Assembly: GCA_020200285.1 (NCBI GenBank) | Contig: JAIVIY010000083.1 | Coordinates: 1 to 51,876, forward strand | DNA: 51,876 nucleotides | Direction: 5' to 3' | Origin: Novosphingobium sp. | GTDB lineage: Bacteria; Pseudomonadota; Alphaproteobacteria; Sphingomonadales; Sphingomonadaceae | Part shown: positions 37,396 through 46,345 of the stretch, piece by piece | Layout: every line of letters starts with the position of its first letter | How positions within the stretch are numbered: the first letter of the stretch is position 1 | Translations under genes and position numbers: made by a program | The notes under the pieces: generated by a model | Told to the model about the DNA's origin: nothing | Seen by the model: only the letters and a program-made list of their open reading frames with translations | Database searches by the model: none

Positions 37396-37431
37396 GAAAA
37401 GGGCCGCGCGCGGCGGAGCCCTTTTCCCGAT
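37396..37431 (-). terminator. Terminator of rpmB
   Basis: AAAAGGGC...GCCCTTTTC hairpin immediately 3' of the rpmB stop on the minus strand. Confidence 0.65.
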
Positions 37432-37448
37432 TCGCCAGCGACTTAGGC

Positions 37449-37736
37449 TCAGGCGGCTTTGGCCGCCTTGGCGAGATCGCGCTTGACCTTGAGCGCGCGC
37501 GGGCTGAGCTTGGCGTCCGCGGTCTTGAGCAGCCAGTTGTCGAGCCCGCCGTTGTGCTCGACCGAGCGCAGCCCGTGCGCCGAGACCCGGAACTTGAAGC
37601 TGCGGTCGAGCTTCTCGCTCAACAGCGTGACGTTCTGCAGATTGGGCAGGAACACGCGCTTGGTCTTGTTGTTGGCATGGCTGACGTTGTGGCCGACCTG
37701 ACGGCCCTTCCCGGTCAGTTCGCAGATGCGCGACAT
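37449..37736 (-). CDS. rpmB: 50S ribosomal protein L28
   Basis: [72 protein letters not shown]. Confidence 0.98.
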   Translation of the reverse strand: MSRICELTGKGRQVGHNVSHANNKTKRVFLPNLQNVTLLSEKLDRSFKFRVSAHGLRSVEHNGGLDNWLLKTADAKLSPRALKVKRDLAKAAKAA

Positions 37737-37850
37737 GGCTTCGTACTCTCGAAAATAGGTCGGTTTCGCGGGAAAGCGCGGCGCATAGCGATTCACCCCC
37801 CACCGGTCAAGCTTGCGCCGGTCGAGGCCGCGCGCGATAGCGCGAGTTCG

Positions 37851-38306
37851 ATGGCGACCTGGCCGCTCCCCGCCGCGATGCGCGCCGCGCTCGACCAGGC
37901 CCGCGCAGCCGCGCAAGCGGGCGAAGTGCCGATCGGCGCGGTCGTCGTCAAGCATGGTGCGGTCGTCGCCGCCGCTCACAACGCTCCGCGCGGCTTGTCC
38001 GATCCGACCGCGCATGCCGAGATTCTGGCGATTCGCGCCGCCGCGCAAGCGCTCGGCAACGAACGCCTCGACGGCTGCGAGCTGTGGGTCACGCTCGAGC
38101 CGTGCGCGATGTGCGCCGGCGCGATCGCGCACGCCCGGATCGCCCGGCTCTATTACGCCGCGCCCGATCCCAAGGGCGGCGCGGTCGAGCACGGCGCGCG
38201 GGTCTTCGCCCAATCGCAATGCCTGCACCGGCCGGAAGTCTATGCTGGCATGGGCGAGGCCGAGGCGGCAGAACTTTTGCGCGGATTCTTTGCGAGCAGG
38301 CGTTAG
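37851..38306 (+). CDS. tadA: tRNA adenosine(34) deaminase
   Basis: [40 protein letters not shown]...[38 protein letters not shown] (HAE and PCxxC motifs). Confidence 0.95.
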   Translation: MATWPLPAAMRAALDQARAAAQAGEVPIGAVVVKHGAVVAAAHNAPRGLSDPTAHAEILAIRAAAQALGNERLDGCELWVTLEPCAMCAGAIAHARIARLYYAAPDPKGGAVEHGARVFAQSQCLHRPEVYAGMGEAEAAELLRGFFASRR

Positions 38307-38309
38307 ATT

Positions 38310-39041
38310 CTACAAGCCTCGCCAGATCTTGACGCCCGCGGCGTCGCGCGGGCCGGCCTGCGCCGCCGGGCAACGCCTCGGGCGAAACCGGCGGTCGAGG
38401 CAGACCAACACCTCCCGCAGCCAGCCGCGGGGGCTGAGCCGCAGGCCGAAGCTGTTCGCCGGCCGGCCGGGATTGGCCGCGGCGAACGCCGCGCGCAGCT
38501 TGCCCGCGGTCAGCGCCCCCGGCCTGGACTCGCCCTCGCGCGACAGGCTTTCCATCGCCGGATAGCGCATCGCGTCGGCGAGAATGTTGCTGACGCGGAA
38601 GTAGCCGGCCGGATCGCGCGCCATGCAGCTGCCGTGCTTGGCCCACTCGTGCGCGATCAGCTCGACCTTCGGGGTCCGGCACAGCTGCCCGCGGAAGACC
38701 GCCGGGGGCGGCGGGGAGACGCGGCGGCAGTATTGCGGATAGCCCGCCGCGCCCTCGGGCCACAGCCCGTGAACGACGAACCCGAAGCGACCCATTGCTC
38801 CGGAGCATTGCAGACGGTGCTCGGCGCTGCGCTCTCGGCCGCGGCAGAACTCGGGCGACCAGCTCAGCGCCAGCGTGTAGCCGGCGATTCCCATCCGCCG
38901 CGGCTCGCCGCTTTCGGCGCGCGCCGCGGGGACGCTCGCCGGCACCCGGCACTGGTAAGCCTGCGCCAAGGCGCTCGCCGGCGCGGTCAGCGCCAGCGCG
39001 GCGGCCACGCTAAGCGAAAGTATCCGGATCGCCGGGACCAT
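38310..39041 (-). CDS. Ribonuclease T2 family protein, secreted
   Basis: Signal peptide; YTLALSWSPEFC, FVVHGLWPEG, LIAHEWAKHGSCM (both CAS motifs). Confidence 0.93.
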   Translation of the reverse strand: MVPAIRILSLSVAAALALTAPASALAQAYQCRVPASVPAARAESGEPRRMGIAGYTLALSWSPEFCRGRERSAEHRLQCSGAMGRFGFVVHGLWPEGAAGYPQYCRRVSPPPPAVFRGQLCRTPKVELIAHEWAKHGSCMARDPAGYFRVSNILADAMRYPAMESLSREGESRPGALTAGKLRAAFAAANPGRPANSFGLRLSPRGWLREVLVCLDRRFRPRRCPAAQAGPRDAAGVKIWRGL

Positions 39042-39453
39042 CGGCGCCCCTGGATTCCAGCCAAGCCTTGGCGTCGGGCCGGAACAGCAGCCACGCGCAG
39101 TAGAGCGTGAGCAGCAGCGTGACCGTGTTGAACGCGAACAGCAGGTCGAGCGTCAGCCCGGTCGTGCTCAGCCCCATCACGTACGAGAACAGGCTGTAGG
39201 CGGTGAACACCACGAAGATCCACTTGGCGATGTTGCTGGCGCGGCGGGCGATGAAATAGAGCAGGAGCAGCGGGATCAGGAAGGCGAACACGACCGCGCC
39301 GATCAGCACCCCCTGCTGGACCGAGGCCGGCACGCCCTGCTGCGCCGCGGCCATCTCGACCAGCCGGTCCCAGCCCAGCGCGATGCCGATCGCAGCGATC
39401 ACGATCGACAGCAGGTAAAGTCTCTCGAATTGCACGATCGATGCCGGACGCAT
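39010..39453 (-). CDS. Small multi-TM membrane protein, unknown function
   Basis: 147 aa with four hydrophobic segments (LYLLSIVIAAIGIALGW, GVLIGAVVFAFLIPLLLLYFIA, IFVVFTAYSLFSYVMG, LLFAFNTVTLLLTLYCAWLLF). Confidence 0.65.
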   Translation of the reverse strand: MRPASIVQFERLYLLSIVIAAIGIALGWDRLVEMAAAQQGVPASVQQGVLIGAVVFAFLIPLLLLYFIARRASNIAKWIFVVFTAYSLFSYVMGLSTTGLTLDLLFAFNTVTLLLTLYCAWLLFRPDAKAWLESRGADGPGDPDTFA

Positions 39454-39492
39454 GGTGGCCCCCTATGCTTTCCCTGATCCGCGCAGGCTAGC

Positions 39493-40362
39493 TCACCGCG
39501 GAGTGAAGTCCAGCCCGATGTCGGCGGCCGGCGCGCTTTGGGTCAGGCGGCCGACCGAGACGTAGGTCACCCCGGTCGCGGCAATCTCCGCAATCGTCTC
39601 GAGCCTGACCCCGCCGCTGGCCTCGGTCGGAACGCGCCCGGCGACCCGCGCGACCGCCTCGCGCAAAGACGGCGGGTCCATGTTGTCGAGCAGCAGGTGG
39701 GTCGCCCCGGCTGCGAGCGCGGGCTCGATCTGGTCGAGCCGGTCGACCTCGCAGATCACCTCGGCGACGCCCGCTTCCCTGGCCCGTCGCACCGCCTCGC
39801 CGACCCCGCCGGCGACGAGGACGTGGTTGTCCTTGATCATCGCCGCGTCCCACAGCCCCATCCGGTGGTTCCTGGCGCCGCCGGTGCGGGTCGCGTACTT
39901 TTCGAGGATGCGCAGGCCGGGGATGGTTTTGCGGGTGTCGAGCAGCGTCGCGCCAGTCGCATTTTGGCCGGCCATCGCCTCGACATAGACGCGGGTCATC
40001 GTCGCGATCCCAGACAAGTGCTGGACGGTGTTCAAGGCGCTGCGCTCGGCGGTGAGCATCGCCCGGGCGTTGCCCTCGAGCCGCATTAGGTCAGCGCCAG
40101 GGACAACTTGCGCGCCCTCCTCGGCGAGCATCTCGATCCGCATGTCGGGATCGAGCGCGTGGAAGAACGCGGCGGCGATCGGCAGCCCGCAGACGACGAT
40201 CGCGTCGCGGCTGTCCATCACGCCCGAAAAACGCGTGTCCGCGGGGATCACGCTCTCGCTGGTCACGTCGCGACCGCCGCCGGGCAGCCCTTCGCCCAGG
40301 TCCTCGGCAAGCGTGGCGCGGACGAAGGCGGCGAGGTCGAAGCCGGGTAGTGTCCAGGTCAA
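39493..40362 (-). CDS. nadC: Carboxylating nicotinate-nucleotide diphosphorylase
   Basis: LAEDLGEGLPGGGRDVTSESVI...LLDTRKTIPGLRILEKYATRTGGARNHRMGLWDAAMIKDNHV...EASGGVRLETIAEIAATGVTYVSVGRLTQSAPAADIGLDF. Confidence 0.97.
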   Translation of the reverse strand: MTWTLPGFDLAAFVRATLAEDLGEGLPGGGRDVTSESVIPADTRFSGVMDSRDAIVVCGLPIAAAFFHALDPDMRIEMLAEEGAQVVPGADLMRLEGNARAMLTAERSALNTVQHLSGIATMTRVYVEAMAGQNATGATLLDTRKTIPGLRILEKYATRTGGARNHRMGLWDAAMIKDNHVLVAGGVGEAVRRAREAGVAEVICEVDRLDQIEPALAAGATHLLLDNMDPPSLREAVARVAGRVPTEASGGVRLETIAEIAATGVTYVSVGRLTQSAPAADIGLDFTPR

Positions 40363-40373
40363 CCCCAGCTCCG

Positions 40374-40461
40374 TTCGTGCTGAGCTTGTCGAAGCACCGC
40401 TCTCTTCCCTTCGGTGTGCGCCATAAGCAAGGACGGCCCTTCGACAAGCTCAGGGTGAGCG
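40374..40461. repeat. Intergenic inverted-repeat element (REP/MITE-like)
   Basis: TGAGCTTGTCGAAG (40381-40394) and perfect complement CTTCGACAAGCTCA (40439-40452) separated by 44 bp; flanked by GTGC/GGTGAGCGG ends. Confidence 0.8.
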
Positions 40462-40474
40462 GGATCGGGGGCAG

Positions 40475-41269
40475 CTAGTGCACGAACCGCGCGACGACGT
40501 CGCGGTACGAGCGGCTGACCTTCACTTGCGCGCCCGAATCGAGCACCAGGAAGCATTCGCCGTTGGTGTGCGGCTTGACCTGGCGGACCTGGTTCAGGTT
40601 GACGATGGTCGAGCGATGGACGCGCTGGAACACGCGCGGGTCGAGCCGGCGCTCGAGGTCCTTCATCGTCTCGCGCAGGATCAGCGAGTTGTCGCCGGTG
40701 TAGATGCACATGTAGTCGCCGGCGGCTTCGATGTGCTCGATCGAGTCGACGTCGACGCGGAAGATCTGGCCGCGGTCCTTGATGTTGATCAGCCGCTCGA
40801 AACGCGCGGCCGCCTCCTCGTCCTCGGGCATCGCCTCCATCGCGTCGGGCGCGACTTCGGCGAGGACGTTCTTGAGCTTCTCCGCTTCCTCGCGCCCCCT
40901 CTTCTCCGACAGCCGGGTGCGGGCGCGGTCGAGCGCGTCGGCGAGGCGGTCCTCGTCGACCGGCTTGAGCAGGTAGTCGACCGCGGCGGCCTCGAACGCC
41001 TTCAGGGCATGCTCGGAATAGGCGGTGACGAACACGATCAGCGGCGGCTCGATCTCCATCACCCCCTTGACCACGCTGAACCCGTCGAACCCCGGCATCT
41101 GGATGTCGAGGAAGACGAGGTCGGGCTTGCCGGTCTTGATCTTGCGGATCGCCTCGCGGCCGTTCGAGCAGGTGTCGATGATCTCGACGTCGGGGAACTT
41201 CGCCAGGCGGTGCTCGAGGCCCTGAATCGCCAGTTTCTCGTCATCGACAAGGATGGTGCGGATGGTCAT
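40475..41269 (-). CDS. LytTR-family DNA-binding response regulator
   Basis: MTIRTILVDDEKLAIQGLEHRLAKFPDVEIIDTCSNGREAIRKIKTGKPDLVFLDIQMPGFDGFSVV...LLKPVDEDRL; C-terminal VDSIEHIEAAGDYMCIYTGDNSLILRETMKDLERRLDPRVFQRVHRSTIVNLNQV. Confidence 0.95.
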   Translation of the reverse strand: MTIRTILVDDEKLAIQGLEHRLAKFPDVEIIDTCSNGREAIRKIKTGKPDLVFLDIQMPGFDGFSVVKGVMEIEPPLIVFVTAYSEHALKAFEAAAVDYLLKPVDEDRLADALDRARTRLSEKRGREEAEKLKNVLAEVAPDAMEAMPEDEEAAARFERLINIKDRGQIFRVDVDSIEHIEAAGDYMCIYTGDNSLILRETMKDLERRLDPRVFQRVHRSTIVNLNQVRQVKPHTNGECFLVLDSGAQVKVSRSYRDVVARFVH

Positions 41270-41337
41270 TGCGTTCCTTCGTTGGTGGAGACCGCCCCTG
41301 TCGCCGCGCGCGAACTTAGGCTCGCAAGCGCGCCGAC

Positions 41338-42498
41338 TCAACCCGCCGCGGCGAGGCGGGGGGCGGCGGTCGGCGCGCCGGGCGATTGCTCGCGGCGCTC
41401 GAACGGCAGCTCGATCACCACCGCGAAGCCGCCGTCGGCCGCGTTCTGGATATCGAAGCGCTGTTCCTCGCCATAAGCCTGCGCCAGCCGATCGCGGATA
41501 TTGGCGAGGCCGACTCCGGTCGAAACCGGGTCGCCGGGCTCGACGCTCGCGGCCGGAAGCCGGTTGATGTCGAGCGGGCTCTTCAAACCCGGCCCGGTGT
41601 CCGAGACCACAATCCGCAGCATCGGCCCGGCGAGCTGCGCGCTGACCGCGATCTCGGCGCCTTCCTCTTGCGGGGTCACCGCATACTTGATCGCGTTCTC
41701 GACCAGCGGCTGGAGCAGCAGCGACGGCAGCAGCGCGTCGCCCGCGCCGTCCTCGATCTCGAAGCGGGTGCGCAGCCGGTCCTCGAAGCGCATCCGCTCG
41801 ATGTCGAGGTAGAGCTTCAATGTCTCGATCTCCTGGGCGAGCGTGACCTTGCCCGCAGGCTCGTTGATCAAGGTGTAGCGCAGGAACGACGACAGCCGGC
41901 TGAGCATCGCGTTGGCCGGCTCGGTCTGCTTGAGCAGGACCAGCGTCGAGATCGAATTCAAGGTGTTGAACAGGAAGTGCGGGTTGAGCTGATAGCGCAG
42001 CATCGCCAGCTGGGCGCTGGTCGCCTGCGCCTCGAGCCGGAGCAGCTGGTCGTTCTGCTCCTCGATCTGGAGGAAGAAGTTGATAGCGTAGTACAGCGCC
42101 GACCACGCCCCGAGCAGCGTCAGGTCGAGGTAGAACACCCCGAGGAACAGCTGGGTGAAGCTGGTGTCGCTGCCCGGGCGGTAAAGCCCGATCACCCAGC
42201 TGTCGATGAACGCATAGAGGCTGACCGCGAACGGCAGGATCAGCGCGGTCACCCCCCAGGTCACCAGCGGGCGCTGGTTGATCAGGTGGCGGTAGATCAC
42301 CGAGAGGATCAGCGAGATCGAGAAGCCGGTGATCGAGGCGATCAGCACCAGCACCAGGAACGACAGCGGCTGGGCGTTGGCCAGGCTCGACATCGCGCGC
42401 AACAGGAAGGCGCCGCCCCAGCCCGCGGCCTGGAGCTGCCAGAAGGCGCGGTTCTTGTTGCCGAAGAACGGCGTCGGGCGGAACGGCAGCACGGCCAT
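41338..42498 (-). CDS. LytS/YehU-type sensor histidine kinase
   Basis: N-terminal TM region; LRYQLNPHFLFNTLNSISTLVLL (His_kinase) and LLLQPLVENAIKYAV...IVVSDTGPGL (HATPase). Confidence 0.95.
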   Translation of the reverse strand: MAVLPFRPTPFFGNKNRAFWQLQAAGWGGAFLLRAMSSLANAQPLSFLVLVLIASITGFSISLILSVIYRHLINQRPLVTWGVTALILPFAVSLYAFIDSWVIGLYRPGSDTSFTQLFLGVFYLDLTLLGAWSALYYAINFFLQIEEQNDQLLRLEAQATSAQLAMLRYQLNPHFLFNTLNSISTLVLLKQTEPANAMLSRLSSFLRYTLINEPAGKVTLAQEIETLKLYLDIERMRFEDRLRTRFEIEDGAGDALLPSLLLQPLVENAIKYAVTPQEEGAEIAVSAQLAGPMLRIVVSDTGPGLKSPLDINRLPAASVEPGDPVSTGVGLANIRDRLAQAYGEEQRFDIQNAADGGFAVVIELPFERREQSPGAPTAAPRLAAAG

Positions 42499-42558
42499 TG
42501 GCCGATGATGTAGCGAGTTTCCGCAAATTGCGATACCGTCGGCCCGAGGAGAGCCGCC

Positions 42559-43188
42559 ATGGACAATCAAGCCGATATCGTCGCCGACATAGCCGCTGAG
42601 ACTGGGCACGGCATCGCCGAGCGCGCGCGCTTCACCGCGATGGAGAACGGCACGCAGGAGGATTGGGCGATCATCGGCCGCGACTACTTCAAGTTCGCCG
42701 CCGGCCTGCCCGACCGCGTGCTCACCCATCTCAAATTGCTCGAGGGCGATTTCGGCGGGTTCCCGGTCTGCCGGCTCGAGCACAGCTTGCAATGCGCGAC
42801 CCGCGCCCACCGCGACGGGCGCGACGAGCGCTACGTGACGATGGCGCTGCTCCACGACATCGGCGACACGCTCGGCACCTACAACCACCCCGACGTCGCC
42901 GCGGCGATCGTCAAGCCGTTCGTCGACGAGCGGACCCACTGGATCTGCCAGCACCACGGCGCGTTCCAGGGCTATTACTACTTCCACTTCCTCGGCATGG
43001 ACCGCGACTTGCGCGAGAAGTTCCGCGGCAATCCGCACTTCGAGGCTTGCGCGGAGTTCTGCGAGAAGTACGACCAGTCCGCGTTCGATCCCAGCTACGA
43101 CAGCGCGCCGCTCGAGTTCTTCGAGCCGATGCTGCGCCGGGTGATGGAGCGCCCGCTCGCCAGCATGTACGTCAAGGACGCGGCCTGA
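42559..43188 (+). CDS. HD domain-containing protein (PhnZ-like?)
   Basis: CRLEHSLQCATRAHRDGRDERYVTMALLHDIGDTLGTYNHPDVAAAIVKPFVDERTHWICQHHGAFQGYYYFHF; HD motif LLHDIGD. Confidence 0.8.
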   Translation: MDNQADIVADIAAETGHGIAERARFTAMENGTQEDWAIIGRDYFKFAAGLPDRVLTHLKLLEGDFGGFPVCRLEHSLQCATRAHRDGRDERYVTMALLHDIGDTLGTYNHPDVAAAIVKPFVDERTHWICQHHGAFQGYYYFHFLGMDRDLREKFRGNPHFEACAEFCEKYDQSAFDPSYDSAPLEFFEPMLRRVMERPLASMYVKDAA

Positions 43189-43191
43189 AGT

Positions 43192-44139
43192 TCAGCCTTG
43201 CGGCCTGAAGTCCCGCTTCCAGTCGGCCGCGCCGCCGCGGCGGGATTGCGCCGCGCGCACGAGCTCGATCTCCGCGGCGACCTTGCGCGCGCGGGTTTTC
43301 CAGCGGTCGTGATCCGGGGTCGATAGGATGCCGAGGTCGTGCTTCGGGCCCCACGCCTCGAAGAAGCGCACCGCCGCGCGCGGATCGTAGCCGGCGTTGG
43401 CGAGCAGCCACGGCATCAGCCGGTCGGCCTCGCGCTCGGTCTGCTTGACCTTGCCCCAGCTGCGCCCGCTCGCATCGAGCCGGGCGCGGTGGCCGAGCAG
43501 GTTGTGCGCGAGCTCGTGGGCGAGCGCGGCGGCGAGCAGCTCGTCGGGCAGCCCCTCGACCAGCTTGCGGCCGATCACCACGCGCTTGCCGTCGGCGGCG
43601 GCGCGCGCGCCCTTGCTCAGCATCTCGAAGCGGGTGACGCAGGCCGGTTCGCCGGAAACGCTGAGCGGCGCGCCGTCGGCGACGGCGAAGGTCACGGAGC
43701 CGGCCTCGGCCAAGGCCGCGTCGACGCGGTCGTGGAGACCGGCAAGGCGCGCATAGTCGCCGGGCTCGACGTGCGGAAGCGCCGCGACATCCTGCCCCGC
43801 GACCGAGCGCAATGCCGCGTGCGCGGTCAGCCCCGCCCGCGCGGCCGGGCCCTCAGCGGCGACGGCCTGGACCGCGATGTCGCCCTCCACGCCGAGCGCC
43901 TCGCGCACTTGCGGCGGATCGTCGAAGCCGGCGGCGTCGAACAGCTGCAACCCGATCCCCGGCGCGACCGTGCCGCAGAAGGGCGCGTTACTGCGGACCA
44001 ATCGCCAGCCGGCGCTCTGGACCCGGGCGTCGAGCGCGGCCAAGGCCTTCAGCTCGGACTTGAGGTCGCCCGCGGCGCTGGCGGCCGCCGGCCATCCCGC
44101 CGCCAGCGCCGCGGCGGCAAGCGCGGCGCGCAGCATCAT
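43192..44139 (-). CDS. PDZ-like/M48 family metallopeptidase, exported
   Basis: Signal peptide; PDZ-like VAAEGPAARAGLTAHAALRSVAGQDV; zinc motif LAHELAHNLLGHRA with downstream EREADRLMPWLL. Confidence 0.85.
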   Translation of the reverse strand: MMLRAALAAAALAAGWPAAASAAGDLKSELKALAALDARVQSAGWRLVRSNAPFCGTVAPGIGLQLFDAAGFDDPPQVREALGVEGDIAVQAVAAEGPAARAGLTAHAALRSVAGQDVAALPHVEPGDYARLAGLHDRVDAALAEAGSVTFAVADGAPLSVSGEPACVTRFEMLSKGARAAADGKRVVIGRKLVEGLPDELLAAALAHELAHNLLGHRARLDASGRSWGKVKQTEREADRLMPWLLANAGYDPRAAVRFFEAWGPKHDLGILSTPDHDRWKTRARKVAAEIELVRAAQSRRGGAADWKRDFRPQG

Positions 44140-44942
44140 GCCGCGGTGCGCGCCTCGGCGATCGCGCGCTCGAGCACCTCGCGCCCGACCGCGCCGATCA
44201 GCAGGCGGTCGCCGACCACCCACGCCGGGGTGCCGTTGATCCCGAGCCCGCGCGACAGCGCGAGGTTGCCGGCGAGCTCGGCAGTCACCGCCTGGCTGTT
44301 GGCGACCCCGGCGGCGGCGTCGCGGTCGAGTGCCGCGGCTTGCGCCGCAGCGTCGATCGCCGCGGGCGCGGGCGGGCCGGCGCGGAACATCGCCTCGTGG
44401 AACGCCGCGTAGCGTCCCTGCCGCGCCGCGGCGAGCGCCATCCGCGCGGCGTCCTCGCTCGCTGGCGAGAGGATCGGCAGCTCGCGCACCACAACCCGCA
44501 GATCGCGGTGCGCGGCGACCAGCGCCTTGAGGTCGGCCACGCTCTGGCGGCAATACGTGCAGGCGTAGTCGGTGAACTGGACCAGCGTGACCGCGCCCTG
44601 CGGATTGCCCAGCACCGCGCCGGCGAACGGGGTCTCGATGCGGTCGCGGTTGGCGGCGATCTGCCGTGCCGCGCCCTTCGACTGCAGCCGCTCCATCGCC
44701 TCGGGCAGGATTTCCGGATGCTCGAGGATGTACTCGCGGACCAGCCCCTCGATCGCCATGCGCTCGCGGTTGTCGATCCCCGCCGCGGCGAGCTGCGTCT
44801 CGACGCCGGCGGCCGGCGCATCGCCGCGGCTCTGCCACCACCAGCCGCCCGCCGCGCCCAGGCCGGCGAGCAGGATCGCCACCGCCGGAAACCACGGAAA
44901 GCGCCGCCGCGGGCGGGACGAAGCGGGGATACGGTAGGCCAT
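44136..44942 (-). CDS. DsbA family thioredoxin-fold protein, membrane anchored
   Basis: N-terminal TM; GAVTLVQFTDYACTYCRQSVADLKALV (CxxC), GINGTPAWVVGDRLLIGAVG cis-Pro loop; 4-bp overlap with the downstream M48 gene. Confidence 0.9.
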   Translation of the reverse strand: MAYRIPASSRPRRRFPWFPAVAILLAGLGAAGGWWWQSRGDAPAAGVETQLAAAGIDNRERMAIEGLVREYILEHPEILPEAMERLQSKGAARQIAANRDRIETPFAGAVLGNPQGAVTLVQFTDYACTYCRQSVADLKALVAAHRDLRVVVRELPILSPASEDAARMALAAARQGRYAAFHEAMFRAGPPAPAAIDAAAQAAALDRDAAAGVANSQAVTAELAGNLALSRGLGINGTPAWVVGDRLLIGAVGREVLERAIAEARTAA

Positions 44943-44952
44943 CTGCCGGAGG

Positions 44953-46335
44953 CTAGCGCCGCTTCTTCTCGCTCTCGATCGCGGCGCGCGCCTGGAACGC
45001 GATGTCCTGCGCGCGCAGCCAGTCGGGCGAGCCGCGCGGCAATCCGGCCTGCGCCATCTGCGCGCTGGCCAGCGCGCGCGGCATCTGCCGGCCGAGCACT
45101 TGCTGTTCGGCGCTGGCGAGCTGCGCGCGCGGGGTGTCGCCGCGCCCCGCATAGACCACGCCGAGCTGGTACCAGGCGAACGGATTGTCGCGATCGCGCG
45201 CGACCGCCGCCTTGAGCACGCGCTCGGCCTCGGCGAAATTGTCCTTGTCCTCGGTGGCGATCAGCGCGTGGCCGAAGGTGGTAGCGATCAGCGGCTGGTT
45301 GCCGGTGAGCTGGGTCGCGCGGCGCAGCGGCGCCAGCGCCGCCTCGGGCTTGCCCGATTCGAGCAGGATCTGGCCCTTGATCTCGAGGAAATAGGGGTTG
45401 TCGGGCTCGGCCGCGAGCAGCGCGTCGGCCTCGGCCATCGCCTTGTCCATCAGCGCCTGCTTGTGGAACGCAAAAGCGCGGGCGTAGCGCGCCGGCGCCG
45501 TCTTCAGGTGCTCGGGATAAGCGACCAGGGTCTGCCGCGGCTCGGCGATGTAGCCATAGAGCTTGGCTTTGACCAACTGGAAGCGCCGCTCGAGCGTGGG
45601 ATCGTCCGGCTTCTCCCACGCCGGATCGGCCTGGTAGCTCTCGGTCAGCCGCGAAATCCGGTCGCCCGGGAACGGATGCGTCTGGTAATAGGCGTCCTCG
45701 TCCTTGAACCGGTAGCCGTAGCGGAACGCCTCGTTCTGCAGCTTCTTGAAGAACTCGAGGCTGCCGTGGCCCGAGATTCCGGCTTTCGAGAGATACGCGA
45801 CGCCCGCGGCGTCGGCGGCCGATTCCTGGGTGCGGCTGAAAGCGAGGAACTTGCCGATCGCGGCTTGCTGGCCGAGCGCCATCGCCGCCAGCGCCGCCTC
45901 GCCCGCGCCTGCGACGGCGGCGGCGAGCCCCGCCAGCATCGACAGCAGCGAGATGCCGCCCGCGGTCCGGGCGCTGTCGCCGATCGCGATGACATGGCCG
46001 CCGGTAACGTGGCCGAGCTCGTGCGCGATCACGCCCTGGACCTGGTTGGCCGAATCCGCCGACCCGATCAGACCCGAGTTGAGGTAGACGATCTGGCCCC
46101 CGGCGACGAAGGCGTTGATCGAGCTGTCGTTGACCAGCACGATGTCGACATTGGCCGGATCGAGCCCGGCGGCCGCGATCAGCGGCGCCGACATGTCGCG
46201 GAACAGGGCTTCGGTCTCGGCATCGCGGAGGATCGATTGCGCCGCGGCCGCCTGGACCGAGAGCAGCGCGGCCGCGGCCATCGCGGCGATCCGGGCAAGA
46301 CGTCTTGGGCGGGCGAGGAGCCGGGAGGAGCGCAT
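44953..46335 (-). CDS. M48 family metalloprotease with C-terminal TPRs (BepA-like)
   Basis: Signal peptide; NAFVAGGQIVYLNSGLI...VIAHELGHVTGGHVI...ESAADAAGVAYLSKAG; TPR region. Confidence 0.92.
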   Translation of the reverse strand: MRSSRLLARPRRLARIAAMAAAALLSVQAAAAQSILRDAETEALFRDMSAPLIAAAGLDPANVDIVLVNDSSINAFVAGGQIVYLNSGLIGSADSANQVQGVIAHELGHVTGGHVIAIGDSARTAGGISLLSMLAGLAAAVAGAGEAALAAMALGQQAAIGKFLAFSRTQESAADAAGVAYLSKAGISGHGSLEFFKKLQNEAFRYGYRFKDEDAYYQTHPFPGDRISRLTESYQADPAWEKPDDPTLERRFQLVKAKLYGYIAEPRQTLVAYPEHLKTAPARYARAFAFHKQALMDKAMAEADALLAAEPDNPYFLEIKGQILLESGKPEAALAPLRRATQLTGNQPLIATTFGHALIATEDKDNFAEAERVLKAAVARDRDNPFAWYQLGVVYAGRGDTPRAQLASAEQQVLGRQMPRALASAQMAQAGLPRGSPDWLRAQDIAFQARAAIESEKKRR

Positions 46336-46345
46336 CGGCGGCAGC

